A program made the position numbers and the translations under genes. From positions 1-64,000 of the forward strand of contig NZ_PNBY01000008.1 in NCBI RefSeq assembly GCF_005886875.1: a stretch of DNA of 64,000 nucleotides. Reading direction: 5' to 3'. Below are positions 49,691 to 58,145 of this stretch, piece after piece (the stretch's first letter is position 1; each line of letters opens with the position of its first letter). The notes under the pieces were generated by a model. The model did no database searches. It had not been told where the DNA came from and worked only from the letters and a program-made list of their open reading frames with translations. Origin of the DNA: Pseudoalteromonas aurantia (GTDB taxonomy: Bacteria > Pseudomonadota > Gammaproteobacteria > Enterobacterales > Alteromonadaceae).

Positions 49691-52321
49691 ATGAGTCAAG
49701 CAACAGCAGTATTTACCAATGTTGGTGAACGTACAAATGTCACAGGTTCAGCGCGTTTTAAACGCCTCATTCTAGAAGAAGATTATGAAACAGCACTGGG
49801 TGTTGCCCGTGAACAGGTAGAAAGTGGCGCACAAGTGATTGATATCAACATGGATGAAGCCATGTTGGACTCAAAAGCGGCGATGGTGAAGTTTTTAAAT
49901 TTGATCGCCTCAGAGCCTGATATTTCTCGTGTCCCTATTATGGTCGACTCCTCTAAGTGGGAAGTCATTGAAGCGGGTTTAAAATGTATTCAAGGTAAGG
50001 CCATTGTTAACTCTATCTCTTTGAAAGAAGGGGAAGAGTCTTTTATTCGTCAAGCAAAAATAATTAAACGTTTTGGTGCTGCAGCCGTTGTAATGGCGTT
50101 TGATGAAACAGGCCAAGCGGAAACAGAAGATCGTAAGTTTGAAATTTGTCAGCGCTCATATCGTATTTTGGTTGACCAGTTAGGTTTTCCACCTGAAGAC
50201 ATTATTTTTGATCCGAATATTTTTGCTGTGGCAACCGGTATTGAAGAACATGACAATTATGCGGTTGAATTTATTGAAGGCACACGCCGGATAAAACAAG
50301 AGTTACCGCATTGTAAAGTGTCGGGTGGGGTATCGAACGTCTCGTTTTCGTTTCGTGGTAATAACCCGGTTCGTGAAGCGATTCATTCGGTGTTTTTATA
50401 CCATGCTATCAAAGCTGGTATGGATATGGGGATTGTAAATGCAGGGCAACTTGCGGTTTATGATGATATTCCACAAGAACTCAGAAAAGCAGTTGAAGAT
50501 GTGGTACTCAATACTGACCCTGGTGCTGGTGAGCGGCTGGTGGAGCTTGCACCGAAATATTCAGGTATGGCACAAGCTGAAAAGGTTGAAGATCTAGAAT
50601 GGCGTACTTGGCCAGTCGAAAAGCGCCTTGAACATGCTTTGGTTAAAGGTATTACTGATTATATTGATGAAGATACTGAAGTGTGTCGTGCCAGTATGGA
50701 TAAGCCCATACAAGTTATTGAAGGGCCATTAATGGATGGCATGAATGTGGTTGGTGATTTGTTTGGTGCAGGTAAAATGTTTTTACCTCAGGTGGTTAAA
50801 TCTGCACGGGTAATGAAACGTGCTGTTGCCTACCTTGACCCTTTCATTGAGGCAGAAAAAGAAGAAGGCGCAACCAACGGTAAAATCATCATGGCGACCG
50901 TAAAAGGGGACGTGCATGATATTGGCAAGAACATTGTTGGCGTGGTCTTACAGTGTAATAACTACGAAGTGGTTGACCTAGGTGTAATGGTACCTGCAGA
51001 GAAAATTTTGCAAACGGCCATAGACGAAAATGCCGATGTCATCGGGCTTTCTGGGTTAATTACGCCATCGCTTGATGAAATGGTACATGTTGCTAAAGAA
51101 ATGAAGCGTCGAAACTTTGAATTGCCATTACTCATTGGCGGTGCAACTACATCAAAAGCACATACGGCGGTTAAAATTGAACCTCAGTATGATGAAGGCG
51201 TGGTGTATGTGAATAATGCCAGTCGTGCGGTAGGTGTGGTATCGAATTTATTGAGTAAAACGCAAAAGAGCGAGTTTTTAACGAAAACAGCGGCTGAGTA
51301 TACCAAAGTTCGAGAGCAGCAGGCCCGTAAAAAGCCACGTTCAAAACCGGTAACATTGCAACGCGCGCGCGATAATGCCATTCAAATTGATTGGAAAAAC
51401 TATACACCACCAGTCCCGAAAACGTTAGGGGTAACCGAGTTTCGCGATGTGAGCATCAAGACATTACGTAAATATATTGACTGGACTCCGTATTTTATGA
51501 CGTGGTCATTAGCAGGTAAATACCCGCGTATTTTAGACGATGAAATCGTCGGCGAGGAAGCAAAAAGCCTGTTCAAAGACGCCAATGAGATGCTTGATGA
51601 GTATGAAAAAAGTGGTGCACTCAAGCCGCTTGGTGTCATAGGCTTGTTTCCGGCAAACCGAGTAGGTGATGACATTGAGATTTATACTGATGAAACGCGC
51701 TCAGAGGTATTAACGACATCATGTCATTTACGTCAGCAAACAGAAAAAACGGACTTTCCTAATTACTGTTTGGCAGATTACATTGCGCCGAAGGGTATTG
51801 CGGATTACTACGGTGGCTTCGCGGTGACGGGGGGTCTTGAAGAAGACGATTTGGCCAATGCATTTGATGCTAAACAAGATGATTACAATAAGATCATGGT
51901 TAAGGCGGTTGCGGATCGTTTGGCCGAAGCATTTGCAGAATATTTACATGAGCAAGTACGAAAAGAGTTTTGGGGGTATGTGCCTGACGAGAACTTGAGT
52001 AATGAAGAACTTATTCGTGAAAATTACCAAGGCATCCGTCCAGCACCAGGCTACCCAGCCTGCCCTGAGCACACTGAGAAGAAAAAGATTTGGCAATTAC
52101 TTGATACTGAGCAGCGTATTGGTATGCAGTTAACTACCTCCTATGCTATGTGGCCAGGTGCCGCGGTGTCGGGTTGGTATTTTTCTCATCCAGACTGTAA
52201 ATATTATGCGGTTGCGAGTATTCAAAAAGACCAAGTTGAAGATTATGCAAAACGTACCAACATGACACTTGAAGAAGCGGAACGCTGGTTATCTCCTAAT
52301 TTAGGTTATGAACCTGCGTAA
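49691..52321 (+). CDS. metH: Methionine synthase, folate-, B12- and SAM-binding part (split MetH)
   Basis: The 876-residue protein holds the remaining three modules. The pterin-binding barrel starts at [20 protein letters not shown]. The cobalamin module has the lower His ligand in [18 protein letters not shown] (about 405-422). The reactivation domain has [18 protein letters not shown] (about 777-794). It ends [17 protein letters not shown], as in E. coli. A GGAAG site and its own ATG precede it after 10 non-coding bases, so the split is an organised two-gene arrangement, not a frameshift with lost sequence. It transfers methyl from methyl-tetrahydrofolate through cobalamin to homocysteine held by the partner protein. 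The strong terminator at 52335 closes the operon. Confidence 0.95.
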   Translation: MSQATAVFTNVGERTNVTGSARFKRLILEEDYETALGVAREQVESGAQVIDINMDEAMLDSKAAMVKFLNLIASEPDISRVPIMVDSSKWEVIEAGLKCIQGKAIVNSISLKEGEESFIRQAKIIKRFGAAAVVMAFDETGQAETEDRKFEICQRSYRILVDQLGFPPEDIIFDPNIFAVATGIEEHDNYAVEFIEGTRRIKQELPHCKVSGGVSNVSFSFRGNNPVREAIHSVFLYHAIKAGMDMGIVNAGQLAVYDDIPQELRKAVEDVVLNTDPGAGERLVELAPKYSGMAQAEKVEDLEWRTWPVEKRLEHALVKGITDYIDEDTEVCRASMDKPIQVIEGPLMDGMNVVGDLFGAGKMFLPQVVKSARVMKRAVAYLDPFIEAEKEEGATNGKIIMATVKGDVHDIGKNIVGVVLQCNNYEVVDLGVMVPAEKILQTAIDENADVIGLSGLITPSLDEMVHVAKEMKRRNFELPLLIGGATTSKAHTAVKIEPQYDEGVVYVNNASRAVGVVSNLLSKTQKSEFLTKTAAEYTKVREQQARKKPRSKPVTLQRARDNAIQIDWKNYTPPVPKTLGVTEFRDVSIKTLRKYIDWTPYFMTWSLAGKYPRILDDEIVGEEAKSLFKDANEMLDEYEKSGALKPLGVIGLFPANRVGDDIEIYTDETRSEVLTTSCHLRQQTEKTDFPNYCLADYIAPKGIADYYGGFAVTGGLEEDDLANAFDAKQDDYNKIMVKAVADRLAEAFAEYLHEQVRKEFWGYVPDENLSNEELIRENYQGIRPAPGYPACPEHTEKKKIWQLLDTEQRIGMQLTTSYAMWPGAAVSGWYFSHPDCKYYAVASIQKDQVEDYAKRTNMTLEEAERWLSPNLGYEPA

Positions 52322-52334
52322 TTAATGTTTGGCT

Positions 52335-52374
52335 AAGGGCGTTTAAGAAACCTTTAATTCTTAATCGCCCTTTT
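52335..52374 (+). terminator. Strong terminator of the metA-metH operon
   Basis: AAGGGCG-T-TTAAGAA and TTCTTAA-T-CGCCCTT pair over 14 bases with one T-T bulge around ACCTTTAA, followed by TTTT. Confidence 0.9.
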
Positions 52375-52535
52375 GAGTACATATTGTTAACCTTCTAATT
52401 TTTATTTCAAAACTTTCTCTATCTTGTGCCAATCACAATAATATTCCTACGTAAGTTAACCAATTAATTTTTATTCTTGTATAATAAAATAAAATAGAAT
52501 GAAGTTTTTATTTTCTTTGATTGTTGGAACTTTGA

Positions 52536-53417
52536 ATGAAATGGTGCTGGTTGTTTTTATTTTTATCTAGCTTTACTTATGCAAGATCACCGCTCGTGAT
52601 TGACATTATTAGCAGTGAAAATTTTAGCCAGCGATATAAAGAGTTTTTGGCGGGGCGTTCAGTTTTAGAGGTTGATGACTTTCACCCATCAACCAAAGGG
52701 TCTCATATTGAGATCATAGAAATGGTGCTTTTACAGCAAGCCCTGTTTTTAGGCGGTGAGCATCGACCCGTTGTATTTAATCCTAAGCCATCCGTTAACG
52801 TTATTGAGTTCTCTGACCTAATTGCTGGAGACAGTTTGGTACTAGCGCGTTCAACATGGCATGAAGACTTGCTCGATTATAAAGGTTCCCTCTACATAAC
52901 AGAGCCTTTGGTTGAGTATGGAGAATATGAAGCAGGGTTTTATGTAACCAAACGCAATGTTGCTTTACATGACATGCCAGCAGAGCGCCTGAATCAATTA
53001 ACCGTTGTTGCTAACCCTCGATGGAAAGTGGACTGGCGAGCACTGAATAATACCGATATTAATGTGGTGAGCTTTATCGGCCCTTGGGAAACCATGCTGG
53101 AGATGGTTGAAACCAATGTGGTTGATGCCATGCTAATTAATTTTAGTGTGAGTGAATCTTTAGTATTGAACTTTGAAGGGCGAGAGTATGTTCCCATCAA
53201 TGAATTAAAGCTCTTGCTACCAGATTCACGACATTTTGTTGTTAGCAAACGCCACCCTGAAGGTGAGCAAGTGTTTAATGCACTTAATACCGGGTTGGCT
53301 ATTTTAAAACAGCGAGGGATACTGAAAAAAGCGCTGATTGAATCGGGGTTCATTAATGGGCGAGTGAAAGATTGGCATATGGTTAATGAGTCAATGCTGA
53401 TGCGAGCTCTGCCATGA
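52536..53417 (+). CDS. Periplasmic solute-binding-like protein
   Basis: The 293-residue protein has a signal peptide (CWLFLFLSSFTYARS) and the outline of a small type-2 periplasmic binding protein: SSENFSQRYKEFLAGRSVLE at the start, YITEPLVEYGEYEAGFYVTK in the middle and SRHFVVSKRHPEGEQVFNAL near the end. The usual ligand-gripping motifs are weak. No ABC permease follows; instead its last four bases overlap a membrane diguanylate cyclase gene. It probably senses a ligand in the periplasm for that cyclase rather than serving transport. Ligand unknown. Confidence 0.6.
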   Translation: MKWCWLFLFLSSFTYARSPLVIDIISSENFSQRYKEFLAGRSVLEVDDFHPSTKGSHIEIIEMVLLQQALFLGGEHRPVVFNPKPSVNVIEFSDLIAGDSLVLARSTWHEDLLDYKGSLYITEPLVEYGEYEAGFYVTKRNVALHDMPAERLNQLTVVANPRWKVDWRALNNTDINVVSFIGPWETMLEMVETNVVDAMLINFSVSESLVLNFEGREYVPINELKLLLPDSRHFVVSKRHPEGEQVFNALNTGLAILKQRGILKKALIESGFINGRVKDWHMVNESMLMRALP

Positions 53418-55258
53418 GCTGGCTAAGAATTGTTTGGTATTACTGCCTGATCTTATTTTCGTATGAGATCTATGGTGACGAAGATACTTTGGTCCAAAAG
53501 CAAACAATAAGTATGGCATTTGAACAACTCAAGTATCGTATGGAAAGCAAACATGAACTCAGTGTGTTACCCCAGCTGAGAGTGATCCGTAATCAAGCTA
53601 AGCACTATGCACAACGTACTATTGAAATTCAAACAATCTTAATTGAAGCGAGTATCAGACAACATTTTGGCGACTATAAACATAGCTTGTCGATGCATTA
53701 CCAAGCGTTAGAACTTGCTGAGCAAGTTGGTAAGCCACGTATTATGGTAGAAACATTATTGGCAATTATTGACTTAGAACTTGATTTAGAACGCTATGAC
53801 CATGCACAAAGATATGTAAATCAAGCGACACAAATAGCGCAGGCGCTTAATCAAGACGATGAACTTTTGGTACATGTGAAGCTTTGGCGGGCCAAGATCT
53901 ATCTTGAGAAAGGCAGCTTCAGGCAGGCTTTATATGAGTTAGAGCTGGGCCAAAAGCTTGCTAAAAATAATAGCCCTCTCTCCGCTCGACTGCTGTTAAT
54001 TGAGGCGCAAGTTGTCTTACGGCTTGGTAATTATTTGGTTAGTCGCACCTTACTCAACGAATTTTCATTAAAGTATATGTCATCAGCAAATGATAAGGGT
54101 AAGTTAGATTATCAACTTGCTTTAGCGGAAAGTGCCTTACAAGCCGGTGAGTTTTCTGAGGCGATTGAATTAGCTATGAAAGGACTTGAGCAAACTTTTC
54201 ATACACGTTATTTAGAAGAGCAAGCATCTTTACAACGGTTATTGGCCAGCGCTTATGCCCAGCTTAGTGATTATCAGCAAGCGCATTTATATTTGAAGCG
54301 GTATTCGTTAACAGAAAGAGCGCTTGACCAGCAAAAACGTAATAACAAAGTTTTGCAACTGGAGGCGCAATATGCTTTAGCGCACCAGCAGCAGCAGGTG
54401 AGCTTATTAGAAAAAGACAACGCCATTCAAGCTCAGCAGATAGTGCAACATGAGCAAACGTTAGAAAATACAAAGCTCACGCAGCAACGTTGGCTACTGA
54501 TTGGTTTGTTGTGTTTAGCTGCGGTACTGTTTATTTATTGGCGTTGGCAAAGCCGCCGTTACACGTCAAAGTTAGAGATGCAAGTGGCTGAACGCACTGC
54601 CGAGCTAAAAGAAAGAAATAAACGCCTACAAACCCTGAGCTTTACTGACAGTTTAACGGGGTTGAGTAATCGTCATTACTTTTTTAGCACCATAGACAGT
54701 CAAATCAATGCCTTGCCAGAAAAGCACGACATGATCTTTTGTATTGTTGATATTGACCACTTTAAAAAAATTAACGACACCTATGGTCATGCCGCAGGAG
54801 ATCTCGTGCTGCAGAGTTTCGCTGACATTCTCAAGCAGTGTACTCGAAATAGTGATTTGCTTGTGAGGTGGGGCGGTGAGGAATTTTTGTTGGTAATGCC
54901 CGATATGTCTAGGCGTGATGCACAGGAAGCTGTAGAGCGGATCCGTCAACAGGTTGAGTGTTTTCCATTTATTGTGAATGGCCAAACGGTGCAATGTACT
55001 TGTTCAATTGGGTTTGCACCTTATCCTTTGACACCAGACTTACAAGAGCAAGTGTCGTGGGAGCAAGTATTAGAATTGGCCGATGGCGGTCTATATTTGG
55101 CAAAAGAAGTGCATAGAAATACATGGATTGGACTCGATTCCGTGCGTCAACCTAGTGCATTTGATGTGGAGTACACATTAAAACATTACAAAGAACAAGT
55201 GCGTCAGGGTAACATTGTTGTTAGTAGTAGTTATGTCGGTGCTGAAATACCCGCTTAA
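53414..55258 (+). CDS. Membrane diguanylate cyclase with periplasmic TPR domain
   Basis: The 614-residue protein has a signal/anchor helix (LRIVWYYCLILFSYEIYG), then TPR-like helices (about 60-320, e.g. HYQALELAEQVGKPRIMVET and LYELELGQKLAKNNSPLSA), one membrane helix (about 359-377, LIGLLCLAAVLFIYW) and a coiled coil ending LKERNKRLQTLSFTDSLTGL. A full GGDEF domain follows, with the active loop RWGGEEFLLVMP (GGEEF about 487). An inhibitory-site RxxD (RNSD) lies five residues before GGEEF, so product feedback is likely. It makes cyclic di-GMP. It overlaps the upstream binding-protein gene by four bases (ATGA), so the pair looks like a sensor and its cyclase. Confidence 0.9.
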   Translation: MSWLRIVWYYCLILFSYEIYGDEDTLVQKQTISMAFEQLKYRMESKHELSVLPQLRVIRNQAKHYAQRTIEIQTILIEASIRQHFGDYKHSLSMHYQALELAEQVGKPRIMVETLLAIIDLELDLERYDHAQRYVNQATQIAQALNQDDELLVHVKLWRAKIYLEKGSFRQALYELELGQKLAKNNSPLSARLLLIEAQVVLRLGNYLVSRTLLNEFSLKYMSSANDKGKLDYQLALAESALQAGEFSEAIELAMKGLEQTFHTRYLEEQASLQRLLASAYAQLSDYQQAHLYLKRYSLTERALDQQKRNNKVLQLEAQYALAHQQQQVSLLEKDNAIQAQQIVQHEQTLENTKLTQQRWLLIGLLCLAAVLFIYWRWQSRRYTSKLEMQVAERTAELKERNKRLQTLSFTDSLTGLSNRHYFFSTIDSQINALPEKHDMIFCIVDIDHFKKINDTYGHAAGDLVLQSFADILKQCTRNSDLLVRWGGEEFLLVMPDMSRRDAQEAVERIRQQVECFPFIVNGQTVQCTCSIGFAPYPLTPDLQEQVSWEQVLELADGGLYLAKEVHRNTWIGLDSVRQPSAFDVEYTLKHYKEQVRQGNIVVSSSYVGAEIPA

Positions 55259-55259
55259 G

Positions 55260-55289
55260 CATTACTCGTTCAGGCTTGAACGAGTAATG
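55260..55289. terminator. Perfect 13-base hairpin between convergent genes
   Basis: CATTACTCGTTCA and TGAACGAGTAATG around GGCT lie just after the cyclase stop and before the end of the minus-strand permease gene. No clear U tract on either strand. Confidence 0.6.
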
Positions 55290-55326
55290 TAATCGAAGGG
55301 GAAGACACCGGTTTATGTTTTATCTA

Positions 55327-56532
55327 TTAACCGCCTCGGGTGACAATCGCAGGTGATACGCGACTTGCTTGTAAAATTGGGTGTAAGGTTGCTATTTGAC
55401 TCAGCAATATCATAGTACATGCACCAAACGCGATATAGCTCATGGGTACCACGATTAATTTAAATTCTTCGATCAAATAGATGTTTGTCACTATAGTGAG
55501 TAAGCCACCAAAGATTGCCCCCAGGGTGGCTAGAGTGGATGTTTCTAGCATGTAATACTGTAGTATGTGTGATTTACTTGCACCTAGTGCGCGTTGCGTA
55601 CCTATTTGTTTGTGTCGAGTAACAATTCCAAAGCGTACTTGTGCGAATATTCCCAGTGCAGTGACGATGATAAGCAGTGAGATAACACAATATAATATAT
55701 GGACAATCGCGGTATCGTTAGTATGACTCTTTGTCCTATGTGCTTGTAGTGTTTTGAACTTATCAATCCAGCGATTTGGTGTTTGTAATAGCAATTTACT
55801 TACCTCTTCCATAGCCTTATCACGAACGCCATCATGTGCTCGCACAATGATATTAGGCTCTGCACTTTTTAATGTACTCGCAGCCATAATATGCTTATCA
55901 AAGTTTCGCCATGAAGGCCACGTACCTGGGATAATATCTGCAATACCAACAATGGTGTCTGGTGAACCATCGACATAAAGGGTTTTACCTAATGCTTGTC
56001 GCCAGTCATCTGGAAATAGGGCTGTGGCGAGGGCTTTTGAGATCACCACTTTAACACCGGTAGGGTCGGTGTTATCGTAAATGGTAATATCTGTGGGCTT
56101 GAACCATTCACCGGCAATAAGTGTGATCCCTAATGTATCTGCACCATGATAACTACTGAGGTAATATCCTGCGCTGCCCATACTATTATCACTCCCTTCT
56201 ACCAAACCATAAGATACATGGGCGCCAATTTCGGAGTAAGGAACGGCATTAAATTGTGATGCATTATATACAGTGTCTAAGTCACGAATTGCTTGTACAT
56301 TTTGCTCTATTCGGTTGAGCACATCATTATCTGGTCCTTGAATGTTTGTGGTGAAGCTGAAGATATTATGTGTGTCTACACCACTTGGTTTATCAATCTT
56401 TCCTTGCTTTTGTATGAGAATAAAAGTGGCATTAATTAAGATTGTGAGTGTGATTGCAATTTGTAATATTAAAAGTAAGGTCGTCGTTTTTCTTTTAAAA
56501 AGTGACTTTATTATTAGGCTAAATGATTTCAT
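55327..56532 (-). CDS. MacB/FtsX-like ABC transporter permease (second of pair)
   Basis: The 401-residue protein has an N-terminal membrane helix (TTLLLILQIAITLTILINAT), a periplasmic core of about 230 residues (SAGYYLSSYHGADTLGITLI and neighbours) and three C-terminal helices with the FtsX pattern: VHILYCVISLLIIVTALGIF, TRHKQIGTQRALGASKSHIL (about 306-325) and LLSQIATLHPILQASRVSP. This is the MacB_PCD/FtsX type, which transmits force rather than forming a classical pore. It starts 9 bases after the upstream permease stop, so they form a two-gene operon. No ATPase gene adjoins. Possible roles: lipoprotein or peptide extrusion; substrate unknown. Confidence 0.8.
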   Translation of the reverse strand: MKSFSLIIKSLFKRKTTTLLLILQIAITLTILINATFILIQKQGKIDKPSGVDTHNIFSFTTNIQGPDNDVLNRIEQNVQAIRDLDTVYNASQFNAVPYSEIGAHVSYGLVEGSDNSMGSAGYYLSSYHGADTLGITLIAGEWFKPTDITIYDNTDPTGVKVVISKALATALFPDDWRQALGKTLYVDGSPDTIVGIADIIPGTWPSWRNFDKHIMAASTLKSAEPNIIVRAHDGVRDKAMEEVSKLLLQTPNRWIDKFKTLQAHRTKSHTNDTAIVHILYCVISLLIIVTALGIFAQVRFGIVTRHKQIGTQRALGASKSHILQYYMLETSTLATLGAIFGGLLTIVTNIYLIEEFKLIVVPMSYIAFGACTMILLSQIATLHPILQASRVSPAIVTRGG

Positions 56533-56541
56533 AAAGTGACC

Positions 56542-57885
56542 TCACATACTTTTTAGCTGACTAGATGGCTGAACTTTAGTGGCTTTATAAATAGGCCATA
56601 AGCTAAATATAGAGCATGACACAATAGCCAAAATCAAAGCCATGATTGCCAGTGGTAGGTTCATCTCCATCACTTGTTGAGGTAGAAAAGTTAAGACATT
56701 TTGTGCGGCTAGTAACCCCAGCTTGGTGAGGAGCAGACCAATAAACCCACCAATAATACTGATCAATAGCGTTTCACAGCCAAATTGGTAAGCAATGTTT
56801 TGTCGACTGGCTCCAACTGCTCTGCGCAATCCTACTTCTGCCCGCTTATTGTAGAACTTATTTAGCATTAGACTCATACAATTCAATAGACAAACCACTA
56901 AGAACGAAAACGCCAGCCACACAGCCAATTTTGTATCTTCAGGGATCATTCTTTCTCTGGTTAAATAATCTTCTATATTCAGAGTGTAACTTGCAAGATC
57001 TCTCTCAAAGCGACCAGCCTGCTTTTGTTGCGCATCATAGTTGTTTAGAAAATTATTATATTGAGGTAAATCGGTGGCAGAATTCAGCTCAATCCAAAAG
57101 TGCAGCCACACACAGTTTGAAGCTAAAAAAGTCGAGAAAGACTGATCAGTTGGATAATTGACGCAATAGTATCGAGTATCTGACTTAGCAAACAGCCCAT
57201 GTTGAATTTGACTCTTGAATGGGATCATTATATTTCTTGGGTTTACAAAGCTTTCTGTTCTGACGTAGTAAAATTTTGGAGTTGGGAGCCAGTTATCTGT
57301 GACGCCAGATATTGTCAATATGAGGTTTCCCATCATTATCTGCTTACCAACGGAGTTTTCACTATTAAATAACTGTTCATTGAGTTCACTGCTGATCACG
57401 GCGACGAGTTCTCCTTTTTCATCAGCCTGTTTAGACCAAGCAGTACCAAAAAGAAAAGGGACATCAAACATTGGGAAAAAGTCGTGGTTTACGGTCAACA
57501 TAGATCGCAGTCTGGCGTCTGTGATAGGTTGATGTATTGCTCTTATTTGGTCTCGATAAGTGCCAATGATAGATTGATATTTTATTAGTGGGCTGGTTTT
57601 ATGTGCAGAAAAAAGGTTTTTAGCATCTTGGTAGGTCATCATTGATGGCGCATCTTCTTTACCATCAAGCTCCCGATAAGGTTGCTCAGAGCCCCAGCTA
57701 CTTAGGTGAATGAGCTGCACAGTATTGTGCTTATTTGGTATAGGGTGTTGGGTCATCATATAGTTTATGGTGTAAGTGACCATAGATGCCGCAATGCCTA
57801 CTGCGATTATTAACACCATAAGCAAGCTTAAAACAGACGTTTTTCTAATACTGGTCCACGCTAACTTTAAATAATATTGAAACAT
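56542..57885 (-). CDS. MacB/FtsX-like ABC transporter permease (first of pair)
   Basis: The 447-residue partner has the same order: first helix (VLSLLMVLIIAVGIAASMVT), periplasmic domain with FPMFDVPFLFGTAWSKQADE (about 135-154), then FtsX helices including NKFYNKRAEVGLRRAVGASR (about 340-359) and LISIIGGFIGLLLTKLGLLA. The AVGASRxxI-type loop is where such permeases meet their ATPase. It is the first gene of the minus-strand operon and is divergent from hrpB, with 260 bases between. The two permeases may form a heterodimer served by an ATPase encoded elsewhere. Confidence 0.8.
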   Translation of the reverse strand: MFQYYLKLAWTSIRKTSVLSLLMVLIIAVGIAASMVTYTINYMMTQHPIPNKHNTVQLIHLSSWGSEQPYRELDGKEDAPSMMTYQDAKNLFSAHKTSPLIKYQSIIGTYRDQIRAIHQPITDARLRSMLTVNHDFFPMFDVPFLFGTAWSKQADEKGELVAVISSELNEQLFNSENSVGKQIMMGNLILTISGVTDNWLPTPKFYYVRTESFVNPRNIMIPFKSQIQHGLFAKSDTRYYCVNYPTDQSFSTFLASNCVWLHFWIELNSATDLPQYNNFLNNYDAQQKQAGRFERDLASYTLNIEDYLTRERMIPEDTKLAVWLAFSFLVVCLLNCMSLMLNKFYNKRAEVGLRRAVGASRQNIAYQFGCETLLISIIGGFIGLLLTKLGLLAAQNVLTFLPQQVMEMNLPLAIMALILAIVSCSIFSLWPIYKATKVQPSSQLKSM

Positions 57886-58145
57886 AACCTACCGGGCTCG
57901 CCTATACTTCAGGTGAATAATTGTGCTAAATATATAATATAGATGTAATATATTATTTATTTCACTATTTGAGTTTATTACTTAACTCAATAATAAATAC
58001 TCTTTTTTAATTGCCTTGGCAACCTTTTGCTTACCTATTTTTAACTTTTATTGCTTGTTCAATCATTCATTGTGATATTAAAAAGGTGCAAATACCGACT
58101 TTTAACATGTTAATATAGATAAATATTATCCTGCTAGGCTTTGCT

